From positions 1 to 64,000 of the forward strand of contig NZ_VWXL01000019.1 of NCBI RefSeq assembly GCF_009746625.1: a stretch of 64,000 nt of DNA, written 5' to 3'. The position numbers and the translations under genes are program-made. The notes under the pieces are model-generated. The model ran no database searches and was not told the DNA's origin. It was given only the letters and a program-made list of their open reading frames with translations. How positions within the stretch are numbered: position 1 is the stretch's first letter; each line of letters opens with the position of its first letter. This document shows positions 16,017 to 24,282 of the stretch, one piece after another. This DNA is from Caproicibacter fermentans. GTDB lineage: Bacteria; Bacillota; Clostridia; Oscillospirales; Acutalibacteraceae.

Positions 16017-18341
16017 ATGGCAAAGGAAAACATCCGGCGTATCCGACTTTCCGCGGCGGCGGCGGCCCCGGCACGGACGGCCGCGCGGCATCTTGCGGCT
16101 TTTACGGCGGGCATGCTTTTCGCGCGGGGGACCGTTTTCGGGCAGTACGCGCCGTTCGGCGTTGCGGCGGCGGCAGCGATGCCCTATTCGGTTCTGTGGA
16201 GCGCGATTCTTGGCAGTGCCGCGGGGTATCTTCTTCCCTCGGCCGTTACGGTCCCGGTTCACTATCTGGCCGCGCTGCTGGCTGCCGCGGCGATTCGCTG
16301 GACCCTGAACGATCTTGTGCGTTTACGCTCGCACCCCGTGTTCGCGCCGGTGGTTGCGTTTCTGCCTGTGCTGGCAACCGGGATGAGCGTGGCGCTGGTC
16401 AATGGTTCCGGAACCGCGACGACCGCCATGTACGTGGCGGAAGCCATGCTTGCGGGCGCGGCGGCGTACTTCTTCCGCCGGACGGTCTCCGTCTGGGAAT
16501 CAGGCCGCAGCCCCGGTGAATGGAGTGCGCAGGAGACCACGTGCGCCGCGTTTTCTGTAGGGCTTCTAATTCTCTCCCTGTCCGGCTTGTCCGCTGGGGG
16601 AGTTTCGGCGGGCCGGGTCCTCGCGGTGCTGGCGATTCTGTTTGCCGCGCGGTACGGCGGGGTCAGCGGCGGAAGCGTTTCCGGTGTTGCGGCCGGAATC
16701 GCGTTCAGTCTTTCCACGGCGGGCCTGAATTATCTTTCCGGCGCTTACGCTCTGGGCGGGCTGATGGCCGGGCTGTTTTCGCCGGTGGGCCGGCTTGCAT
16801 CCGCCTGCGCGTTTGTGGCGGCGAATACCATCGCTTCCCTTCAGGTTGGAAATCAGGCGGCGGTGGTGAGCGGCCTTTACGAGGTGATGGCGGCGACCGT
16901 CATTTATATGCTGCTCCCGGCCAAAACCGGCAGCGGCCTTGTCGGAATTTTCTCGCGAAGCGACGATTCTTCCCGTGCGGAAGGCTTGCGCCGTTCGGTG
17001 ATCATGAAGCTGGATTTCGCCGCGAAGGCGCTCGGCAGCGTCTCGGAATCCGTCGAGGAGGTCTCCAAAAAGCTGCAGGTCGTTTGCTCGCCGGATATCA
17101 GCAGCGTTTACCACAAAGCTGCGGACGAGGTCTGCCGCACCTGCGGACTGAACGCCTATTGCTGGGACCGAAATTTCACCGACAGCATGAACGCTTTTAA
17201 CGATCTTTCAGGAAAGCTGAAGGAAAAGGGCCAGATTCAGCGCGAGGATTTCAGCCAGCCGTTCGCTTCGCACTGCGGCCGCCTGAATCTGATTGCGGAC
17301 GCCGTGAACCGCAACTACGGCGAATATGTGGTCCGCGCCGCCGCGGAGGGCCGCGCGCAGCAGGTGCGGGACGTCGTCGCGGTTCAGTTTGAAACGACGA
17401 GCAGCATGCTGGAGGAGATGGCATCCGAGCTGGAGCTGTACGACCTCTTTGACTACGCGGCGGCGCAAAAGGTGGAGGAAACGCTGCGTCTTGCCGGGAT
17501 TCAGCCCTTTGACGTCAGCTGCAGAACAGATCGGTTCGGGCGCATGTCGGTTGAAATCGTATCGGGTCCGGTGGACTGCGCGCGGCTGAGCAAGGCTGAG
17601 CTGACCGAGGAGATTTCCCGCACCTGTTCCCGCACGTTCCAGCCGCCGTGCGTTACCACGGCGGGCGGAAAATGCCGGATTCAGATGACGGAGATGCCTG
17701 TCTTTCGCATCAAGTCCGGATGTGCGCAGCATGTTTGCGGAAACGGAAAACTCTGCGGTGACAGCTGGGAGATGTTCTCCGACGGCAACGGCCGTCAGAT
17801 CGCCGTCCTGAGTGACGGGATGGGGACGGGAGGCAGGGCCGCCGTGGACGGAGCGATGGCCTGCGGTATTATGACGCGTCTGATCAAAGCGGGAATCGGA
17901 TTCGACGCCGCGCTGAAAATCGTGAACTCGGCCCTTTTGGTGAAATCAGGCGACGAATCGCTTGCCACCATGGACATTGCCGCGTTGGATCTGTTCAACG
18001 GCCGTGCCGAGCTGTTCAAAGCCGGAGCGCCGTCCGCGATTCTGCGGCGGAACGGGCACGCGGCGGTGATCGACACCCCCAGCCTGCCGATCGGAATCCT
18101 GAACGAAACGCGGTTTGCAAAATCCTCCGAAACGCTTGCGGACGGGGATCTTCTGATTCTGATGACCGACGGGGCGCTTTCCTCCGGCGCGGAATGGATC
18201 TGTGAAGAGGCGGAGAAGTGGAACGGCCGTCTGCCGCAGGAGCTTGCGGAGGCAATCGTCTCGCGTGCGATATCAAACCGCAGGGACGGCCATGACGACG
18301 ATATCACCGTTGTGGTTCAGATGCTGACAAAACTGGAGTAA
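16017..18341 (+). CDS. spoIIE: Stage II sporulation protein E, PP2C-type phosphatase
   Basis: A 774-aa membrane phosphatase that dephosphorylates SpoIIAA to activate sigma-F in the forespore and helps asymmetric division. It has an N-terminal block of about ten transmembrane helices (residues 25-300), a central linker region with CRTCGLNAYCW, and a C-terminal PP2C domain with metal-binding motifs VLSDGMGTGGRAA and LMTDGALSSGAEW plus GHDDDITVVV. ATG 16017 is chosen with GGTGAT upstream; an upstream frame opening at 15876 contains the promoter. Marks the organism as a spore former. Confidence 0.93.
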   Translation: MAKENIRRIRLSAAAAAPARTAARHLAAFTAGMLFARGTVFGQYAPFGVAAAAAMPYSVLWSAILGSAAGYLLPSAVTVPVHYLAALLAAAAIRWTLNDLVRLRSHPVFAPVVAFLPVLATGMSVALVNGSGTATTAMYVAEAMLAGAAAYFFRRTVSVWESGRSPGEWSAQETTCAAFSVGLLILSLSGLSAGGVSAGRVLAVLAILFAARYGGVSGGSVSGVAAGIAFSLSTAGLNYLSGAYALGGLMAGLFSPVGRLASACAFVAANTIASLQVGNQAAVVSGLYEVMAATVIYMLLPAKTGSGLVGIFSRSDDSSRAEGLRRSVIMKLDFAAKALGSVSESVEEVSKKLQVVCSPDISSVYHKAADEVCRTCGLNAYCWDRNFTDSMNAFNDLSGKLKEKGQIQREDFSQPFASHCGRLNLIADAVNRNYGEYVVRAAAEGRAQQVRDVVAVQFETTSSMLEEMASELELYDLFDYAAAQKVEETLRLAGIQPFDVSCRTDRFGRMSVEIVSGPVDCARLSKAELTEEISRTCSRTFQPPCVTTAGGKCRIQMTEMPVFRIKSGCAQHVCGNGKLCGDSWEMFSDGNGRQIAVLSDGMGTGGRAAVDGAMACGIMTRLIKAGIGFDAALKIVNSALLVKSGDESLATMDIAALDLFNGRAELFKAGAPSAILRRNGHAAVIDTPSLPIGILNETRFAKSSETLADGDLLILMTDGALSSGAEWICEEAEKWNGRLPQELAEAIVSRAISNRRDGHDDDITVVVQMLTKLE

Positions 18342-18364
18342 ATCTGAAACCGGCCCATTTTCCG

Positions 18365-18393
18365 TTGAATTAGGCTGCGGAACATGCTAAAAT
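18365..18393 (+). promoter_or_regulatory. Extended -10 sigmaA promoter
   Basis: TTGAAT (18365-18370), 17 nt, TAAAAT (18388-18393) with an extended TG at 18385. It precedes the GIDE-domain gene. Confidence 0.65.
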
Positions 18394-18427
18394 ATCCAAT
18401 GGAGAAAAACAGTCGGGAGGAAACAAA

Positions 18428-19219
18428 ATGCAGACTGCCATTGGAATCCTGATGATCCTTGCCGGAATTGCCGGCGCGGTTTTTATGATGAAAAAGGCGG
18501 AGCGCAGGGCGGCTTCGGCGCCGCCGGCGGAACCGATCCGCCCGGTTCCGATTGAAGAAGCCGTCGAAGCGCTGAACCGGAAGCTGAAAGAGGATCCGGG
18601 CGCAAGGCTTCCCGTGGAGCTTTACGGCCTCGCCAGAACGGACCTTCCGGCCGTCGCACCGGTGACCGAACGCCCGGCGGCCTGCTATAAAACCGTTTCG
18701 TATTCGTGCCGTGAAAAAAGCGGCGGGCAGAGGCGGGGATTCCGGTCCGCTTCCAATCTGGAACAGACAGAAGAGTACCGGGAATCGGGCCCGGATGATT
18801 TCTATATTATGGATTCCACGTCGGATGAAAAGATCTATGTGGATCTGGAAAGCTTCGGCGACCGGGCGGAGCTGCTTTCCGCCTGCGACAGCTATGAAGA
18901 GAAAAATTCCAAATGGATGGACAGGCACCTGAAAAGCTGCCGGCGATTTTTCCCGCGGCTTGGTTCCGATATTGCCGGATACCATGTTCTGGAGTATTTT
19001 TACCATGTGAATCAGCCTTTGAACATTGCCGGGGACCTGTACCGGCATGCGAGGCGGTACCGCATCGCGGCGTCTTCCGGGAAGAAGCGTTCGCTGGTCA
19101 CTTATAAATCAGAGGAACAGGCCCAAAAAGTTCTGCAAAAATCCCGCTTGACGGCGGTTGGGCTCGGCCTGATTGCCGTGGTGGTCGGCATCGGAGTGAT
19201 CATCGCCGGATTCCGATAA
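18428..19219 (+). CDS. Membrane protein with GIDE (E3 ligase-associated) domain
   Basis: A 263-aa protein with a transmembrane helix at each end (residues 4-21 and about 240-260). The middle follows the GIDE/BAM pattern of MUL1-type mitochondrial proteins: LPVELYGLARTDLPAVAP, CYKTVSYS, then EYFYHVNQPLNIAGDLYRHA, a TYKSEEQAQKVL segment and the closing helix. No RING domain is present. Bacterial GIDE proteins are known but of unknown function. CGGGAGGAAACAAA precedes the ATG. It is monocistronic, between its own promoter and terminator. Confidence 0.6.
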   Translation: MQTAIGILMILAGIAGAVFMMKKAERRAASAPPAEPIRPVPIEEAVEALNRKLKEDPGARLPVELYGLARTDLPAVAPVTERPAACYKTVSYSCREKSGGQRRGFRSASNLEQTEEYRESGPDDFYIMDSTSDEKIYVDLESFGDRAELLSACDSYEEKNSKWMDRHLKSCRRFFPRLGSDIAGYHVLEYFYHVNQPLNIAGDLYRHARRYRIAASSGKKRSLVTYKSEEQAQKVLQKSRLTAVGLGLIAVVVGIGVIIAGFR

Positions 19220-19253
19220 AAAAAAGACGTAAAAATAATTTTTTGGTAATGAC

Positions 19254-19285
19254 AGGAGCCGGATGCATGCGTCCGGCTCCTTTTT
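19254..19285 (+). terminator. Intrinsic terminator
   Basis: A 10-bp stem AGGAGCCGGA/TCCGGCTCCT followed by TTTT. Confidence 0.88.
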
Positions 19286-19420
19286 GTTGAAGTGGAATTT
19301 TTTGCTGAATCGTTTCTTTAACAAGAAAGTAAAGATTACTAATTATTTTTGATATCGATAGCTGAATTCATTGAATTTTCATTAAAATCTCATCCGATCC
19401 AAGAAAATGAAAAAAAGCAG

Positions 19421-19467
19421 TTGACAAAACATGATTTTAGCGTATGATTGTATTAGGACGTTAATAC
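19421..19467 (+). promoter_or_regulatory. SigmaA promoter with palindromic operator at the start site
   Basis: TTGACA (19421-19426), 16 nt, TATGAT (19443-19448). Immediately downstream GTATTA-N6-TAATAC (19450-19467) overlaps the predicted start of transcription and could bind a repressor such as a TetR- or MarR-type protein. The leader to the first gene is about 115 nt. Confidence 0.6.
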
Positions 19468-19575
19468 AGTAACAAACCGTTTTATTTTGCTCGGCTTCTG
19501 TTGACAATCATAAAATTCGCAGTATTATTTAGGTTGTTGACCGGAAATTCGCTGATTTTGGAAAGGAGTAAAATG

Positions 19576-20619
19576 ATGAAAAAAGGGATTGCCCTTTTAT
19601 TGACGCTCACATTGGCAGCGGGCGCCACGGTTCCTGCTTATGCGGAAGAAACGGCACAGTCTTCGGATCAGAAGCAAACGGTCGAGGTTACACTCGACAG
19701 CATCGAAGATATTATGTCAACCTACAACCTGAATGTAAAGACTTATCTGAACAATCTGAAAATTGCGAGAGACAATAAGGATGATTACGAAGATACCGAC
19801 AACGAAGAATATTATGACAATCAATACGACGCTGCACAGGTTCAATATGATGAAAATATGAAGAACGCGGTTCTGAACGCAAAGCAAAGTTACCTGAACT
19901 ACTGTGCGGACAACGACCGTTACGCGGCGGCGCAGACGAGCGCGGAAAATGCGCAGAAGGCATACAGCGCAGCTCTTTCTTCCCTTTCCTCCGGCTTTAT
20001 CTCTCAGAGTGACTGCGACAGCCAGAAAGATAAATACAATCAGGCGCAGAACACGTTGACGCAGCTGGATTCGCAGCTGATAAGGGAAAGAGCCTCCCTT
20101 CGCACGCTGCTGAACCTGCCGTCCAATGTCAATATGGATATCAAACCCGTCACGGCGGATGACCTTACCCTGCAGGAGATTCCGAAGATCAATTACAGTG
20201 CGGATGTGATCGTCATGCGCGGACTGAACTCCAACATAAAGAAGGCAAAATTGGCTTACGAACTTCAGCAAAACCAAGAAGGGGATCCAGGGTATACAAA
20301 AAACACTTTGGATAATGCCTATATTGCGCTTCAGCAGACCAGAACATCGGAAGAGGCTGCGTTTCAGAAGCTTTATGATTCCATGACCAGCGCATATACG
20401 GTTTACCAGCAGGCTTTGGACCAGGTACAGCGGAAACAGGCGGAACTCACACAGGAAAGCAAAGCGCTTTCCCTCGGTTACTCCAGTCAGAAATCGGTGG
20501 ACGAAAAAACCGATGAGCTGAAAACCCTGCAAAGCACGCTCGCCGACGACCGGAATACCCTGTTTACCAGTTATTTGAGCTATATAAATATGAAAAACGG
20601 ATTTTCAACAGGGAGCTGA
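19576..20619 (+). CDS. TolC-like secreted coiled-coil protein of an efflux operon
   Basis: A 347-aa exported protein. A signal peptide (KKGIALLLTLTLAAGATVPAYA) is followed by long helical, Gln/Ala/Asp-rich segments with the two-fold layout of outer-membrane efflux proteins (NAKQSYLNYCADNDRY..., LIRERASLRTLLNLPS...). In a monoderm there is no outer membrane, so it probably forms a cell-wall extension of the pump. ATG 19576 has AAAGGAG seven bases upstream; ATG 19573 is three bases closer. It is the first gene of an operon with a MacA-like adaptor and MacB-like ABC genes. Confidence 0.7.
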   Translation: MKKGIALLLTLTLAAGATVPAYAEETAQSSDQKQTVEVTLDSIEDIMSTYNLNVKTYLNNLKIARDNKDDYEDTDNEEYYDNQYDAAQVQYDENMKNAVLNAKQSYLNYCADNDRYAAAQTSAENAQKAYSAALSSLSSGFISQSDCDSQKDKYNQAQNTLTQLDSQLIRERASLRTLLNLPSNVNMDIKPVTADDLTLQEIPKINYSADVIVMRGLNSNIKKAKLAYELQQNQEGDPGYTKNTLDNAYIALQQTRTSEEAAFQKLYDSMTSAYTVYQQALDQVQRKQAELTQESKALSLGYSSQKSVDEKTDELKTLQSTLADDRNTLFTSYLSYINMKNGFSTGS

Positions 20620-20623
20620 ATAC

Positions 20624-21937
20624 ATGAAACTAAAACCGAAAAAGTTTAAGTTTACCAAAAAAACGGCGGCGATATTGCTGGTAGCGGTTTTGGTCCTGGG
20701 GGTTGGAGCGTACTCCTGCTCCGTGCGCGCCAAATCCAAGAACATACATACCAATATTACAACCACCAAGCTGTCAAAAACGAACCTTCAGGATACCGTG
20801 GCCGTGTCCGGGACGGTTCACAGCAACGATTCCCACAATGTGTATACGACTTTGACCTATCCGGTTAAAACCGTCAGCGTGGATGTCGGCGACAGTGTGA
20901 AAAAGGGAGACGTTCTGGCGGTTTTGGATACCGCTACATTGGAAAAGGACGTTGAACAGCAGCAGTACACGACGGACGATGCGGGTAAGAGCGCGGCGCT
21001 TGCTCTCGCGCAGGCCAAAAGAAACTATGATAACGCGCTGTACCTGAACAGCAACGGTTTGAACAACGGCGTAGTAACGGCTCAGGCCGCGCTGAAAACC
21101 GCGGCGGATAACTATAACTATCAGAAACTGCTGTATGAAAACGGTCAGATTTCCAAAACGGCGATGGAACAGGCGCAGAGTGATTATGATAAAGCGCAGA
21201 AATCGCTGACGATCGCGCAGAATCAGGCGGATCAGGATCTGAAAGCAGCAAAGGAAGCCTATGACAGCGCGGTGCTGAAGGCGGGGGACAAAAGCGCGGA
21301 TGTCGGGCTGGAAAAGCTGAAAAAAAATCTTGAGGATTCCGTGATCACCGCGCCGGCGGATGGCACTGTTACGGTGAAAAGCGCGACGGTCGGGGCCGTG
21401 CCGACCGGAGTCATGTTTGTTATTGAGAATACGGGCGACCTGATCGTAGACACGCAGATCAAAGAAATGGATGCGGCGAGCGTAAAGCCGGGCGACCCCG
21501 TAACCATTCAGACCGACGCGACGGGGGATGCGAAAATCAAGGGTACGGTTACAACCATCGCTCCGGCGGCAACCGCGTCGACGGAAGGAACCGGCAACGT
21601 CACTTATGCCGCGAAGGTATCCATAGACGACCGGAATTCGTCCCTTCGCATCGGGATGAAAGCCCGTATGGACATTGTTCTTCAGGAAAAGAAAAATGTT
21701 TTTGTTGTTCCGTATGATGCCCTGCTGCAAAAGGACGACGGCAACATCATCATGGCGGCGGAAAAAACCGGCGCTCTTTATAAGGCAAAGGAAATTCCGG
21801 TCACCACGGGTCTTGAAACCGACGTCTCGGTTGAAATCTCCGGCTCCGGGCTGAAAGACGGAATGCTTATCATCGGAAACTCGGACGGGATTTCCGCGGG
21901 TGATACGATTCAGCTGGCAGGGGAGGCCCAAAAATGA
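20624..21937 (+). CDS. MacA/HlyD-family periplasmic-adaptor-like protein
   Basis: A 437-aa adaptor: N-terminal transmembrane anchor (residues 12-30), a biotinyl-lipoyl-like half motif (VSVDVGDSVKKGDVLAVLDT), a long coiled-coil hairpin (about 100-235), the second lipoyl half (VITAPADGTVTVKSATVGA) and a beta-barrel/membrane-proximal domain. Known partners are MacB-type ABC transporters. It begins four bases after the TolC-like gene and overlaps the ATPase start by ATGA, so the operon is tightly coupled. Confidence 0.85.
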   Translation: MKLKPKKFKFTKKTAAILLVAVLVLGVGAYSCSVRAKSKNIHTNITTTKLSKTNLQDTVAVSGTVHSNDSHNVYTTLTYPVKTVSVDVGDSVKKGDVLAVLDTATLEKDVEQQQYTTDDAGKSAALALAQAKRNYDNALYLNSNGLNNGVVTAQAALKTAADNYNYQKLLYENGQISKTAMEQAQSDYDKAQKSLTIAQNQADQDLKAAKEAYDSAVLKAGDKSADVGLEKLKKNLEDSVITAPADGTVTVKSATVGAVPTGVMFVIENTGDLIVDTQIKEMDAASVKPGDPVTIQTDATGDAKIKGTVTTIAPAATASTEGTGNVTYAAKVSIDDRNSSLRIGMKARMDIVLQEKKNVFVVPYDALLQKDDGNIIMAAEKTGALYKAKEIPVTTGLETDVSVEISGSGLKDGMLIIGNSDGISAGDTIQLAGEAQK

Positions 21938-22644
21938 GCCGGACGATCATCCAGATGAATTCAATCATTAAAAATTATTATATCGGAACACCGAATGAGC
22001 TGCATATTCTCAAAAGTATTTCTCTGGAAGTGGAGGAAGGGGACTTCATTGCCATTGTGGGGGCTTCCGGTTCCGGAAAAAGCACGCTGATGAACATGAT
22101 CGGCGTGCTGGACCGCCCCACGTCGGGGGAATATATCCTGGACGGGATTTCCATCAAACGGATGAGCGACAATCAGCTGTCGGATGTCCGCAATAAAAAA
22201 ATCGGGTTTGTTTTTCAGACCTTTAACCTGATTCCCCGCAACAACGCGCTGAAAAATGTGGAACTGCCGATGCTTTACGCGGGAATGGACCGTAAAAAGC
22301 GCGTGGAACGGGCGAAAGAGCTTCTGAGTCTGGTGGGGATGGGGGACCGCATGGATCACCAGCCGAACGAGCTTTCCGGAGGGCAGAAGCAGCGCGTCGC
22401 CATCGCCCGCGCGCTGGCGAACGACCCGGCCATCCTGCTGGCGGACGAACCGACGGGCGCGCTGGATTCCGAGACCGGGCGAATGGTCATGGATCTGTTC
22501 CACAAGGTGCATGAGGAAGACGGCAAGACGATCGTCCTGATTACGCACAACCCAGAGCTGGCGGAGGAAACCAACCGGGTCGTGACGCTGCGCGACGGAA
22601 TGATTGTCGGCGACAGACCCGGTTCCGGAAAGGCGGCGGTGTAA
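21934..22644 (+). CDS. ABC transporter ATP-binding protein (MacB/LolD type)
   Basis: A 236-aa ATPase with Walker A GASGSGKST, Q-loop FVFQTFNLIP, signature LSGGQKQRVAIARAL, Walker B ILLADEPTGALD and switch His in LITHNPE. It belongs to the MacB/LolD/SalX group that powers mechanotransmission by FtsX-type permeases. It overlaps the adaptor stop and the permease start. Confidence 0.92.
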   Translation: MSRTIIQMNSIIKNYYIGTPNELHILKSISLEVEEGDFIAIVGASGSGKSTLMNMIGVLDRPTSGEYILDGISIKRMSDNQLSDVRNKKIGFVFQTFNLIPRNNALKNVELPMLYAGMDRKKRVERAKELLSLVGMGDRMDHQPNELSGGQKQRVAIARALANDPAILLADEPTGALDSETGRMVMDLFHKVHEEDGKTIVLITHNPELAEETNRVVTLRDGMIVGDRPGSGKAAV

Positions 22645-23912
22645 TGTTCCTGAAAGAAAACGTCATTCTTGCGGTCGCCGGTCTGAGGGCGAATAAAATA
22701 CGCGCGTTTCTGACGATGCTCGGCATCATCATCGGCATCGGCTCGGTCATTGCGATTGTTTCCATCGGGGACGCAGTGACCAATAATGTTTCCGATACCA
22801 TGGCGGGCCTGGGGGCAAACAACATTTACGTTTATGTTGCTCCGAGCGATAACGACAGCATTTACGGGCAGATGAACGGATCAGGGACGGAGAAGATGGA
22901 CGACAGCGATCTGCTGACCTTTGAGCAGATTGAGCAGGTGCGCAAAAAGTTCTCCAATGAAATCAGCGATCTTGCACTTTATGAATCCGTCGGCAGCGGC
23001 AAGGCGCAGGATGGGCATAAGTACGCGAATGTAACGATTTACGGGGCAAATCCGGGATTCGGTTCGGTTGAAAATGTCGATGTTCAGAAGGGCAGATTTC
23101 TGACGGACCGCGATATCAGCGGAAACCGGAGTGTCGCGGTGGTTTCCGATAAGCTGGTTTCCAACATGTTCGGCAGTGGAACCGATCCGCTCGGCCAAAA
23201 AATCAACGTGGACACAAGCGACGGCGTGGAATCCTACACGATCGTCGGCGTGTACAAATATGTTCAGCAGGGGTTCGGCGGCGCTGCCGTCGCGGACAAG
23301 GACATCAGCACGACGCTTTACATTCCGGTCAGCGTTGCCAAGGAAACGTCGGATAACCAGAACTATTCCTCGTTTGAAATCAGGCTGAAGAATGTGAACG
23401 ATACCCATGCGTTCACGGACCGGATTGAGTCCTACATGAAACGGCTGTACGCCAACAATCCCAAATACACGTGCTCGGCTTACAATATGGAGAACATGCT
23501 GTCCTCCGTGACCTCCATGATGGGGACCATTTCCATTGCGATCGCCGCGATCGCCGCGATTGCCCTGATTGTCGGCGGCATCGGCGTCATGAACATCATG
23601 TTGGTTTCCGTGACCGAGCGCACGCGGGAAATCGGCACGCGCAAGGCTCTTGGCGCGCGCAGCAGCTATATCCGGATGCAGTTTATCGTGGAGTCGGTCA
23701 TCATCTGCGTCATCGGCGGGATAATCGGGATTATCACGGGAATCGGATTGGCTGCGGCGGGGGTGGCCCTGCTGAAGATGAAGCTGGTAATTTCCGTGCC
23801 GATCATTTTCATCAGCGTCGGATTTTCCATGCTGATCGGCATTTTCTTCGGATATTATCCGGCGAAAAAGGCCAGCCAGCTGGACCCGATCGAAGCGCTG
23901 CGATACGAATAA
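22644..23912 (+). CDS. ABC transporter permease, MacB/FtsX family
   Basis: A 422-aa permease with one N-terminal helix (LTMLGIIIGIGSVIAIVSIG), a large extracytoplasmic MacB-like domain (residues about 45-275) and three C-terminal helices with the family motif ERTREIGTRKALGAR. It forms a dimeric exporter or mechanotransmission complex with the preceding three proteins. Substrate unknown: antimicrobial peptides, lipopeptides or a secreted signal are all possible. Confidence 0.9.
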   Translation: MFLKENVILAVAGLRANKIRAFLTMLGIIIGIGSVIAIVSIGDAVTNNVSDTMAGLGANNIYVYVAPSDNDSIYGQMNGSGTEKMDDSDLLTFEQIEQVRKKFSNEISDLALYESVGSGKAQDGHKYANVTIYGANPGFGSVENVDVQKGRFLTDRDISGNRSVAVVSDKLVSNMFGSGTDPLGQKINVDTSDGVESYTIVGVYKYVQQGFGGAAVADKDISTTLYIPVSVAKETSDNQNYSSFEIRLKNVNDTHAFTDRIESYMKRLYANNPKYTCSAYNMENMLSSVTSMMGTISIAIAAIAAIALIVGGIGVMNIMLVSVTERTREIGTRKALGARSSYIRMQFIVESVIICVIGGIIGIITGIGLAAAGVALLKMKLVISVPIIFISVGFSMLIGIFFGYYPAKKASQLDPIEALRYE

Positions 23913-23976
23913 GCGGAAAAAATCCCCTTTGAAAGGGGAACTTCATACCCCGGCGGCGCCCGATTGGCTGCTTGTT

Positions 23977-24006
23977 GAAAAAGTCCAGCGGAAGCTGGGC
24001 TTTTTC
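23977..24006 (+). terminator. Intrinsic terminator of the export operon
   Basis: GAAAAAGTCCAGC pairs with GCTGGGCTTTTTC (one G-U pair) and ends in a T run. A shorter stem CCCCTTT/AAAGGGG lies just before. Confidence 0.75.
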
Positions 24007-24039
24007 GTTGTAATACGGCAAAACAGAAGCAGACAATAA

Positions 24040-24240
24040 AAGAAGTTGAAACGGGAAAAACTGCGCAGAAACGCAGTGGAATTTGTGAACACGGACTTAT
24101 TGGTGCCACAAGAGCATCTGCTGTGGAAGATTGACAGCACGGTGGATTCCTTCCATTTCTATGATTTTGATAAAGAATGATACTGTGAGGACAACGGCCG
24201 GACCCAGCGTGGGTCTGGCCATTCTGTTTGAAGATTGTGT
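24040..24240 (+). pseudogene. IS1182-type transposase relic (N-terminal fragment)
   Basis: Reading from 24040, the frame gives AVEFVNTDLLVPQEHLLWKI, then a stop, then YCEDNGR. A +1 frame continues with PSVGLAILFE. Together these match the N-terminus of IS1182-family transposases (EFV-D-LVP-DHLLRKID...YCEDNGRPS-DPVVLFK, from memory). A stop codon and a frameshift inactivate it, and the catalytic DDE region is absent. The remaining DNA to the regulator stop at 24283 shows nothing else. Confidence 0.6.
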
Positions 24241-24282
24241 TTGCTCAACATCGGTACGAAATCCCCACTTGGGCCGGACGAT

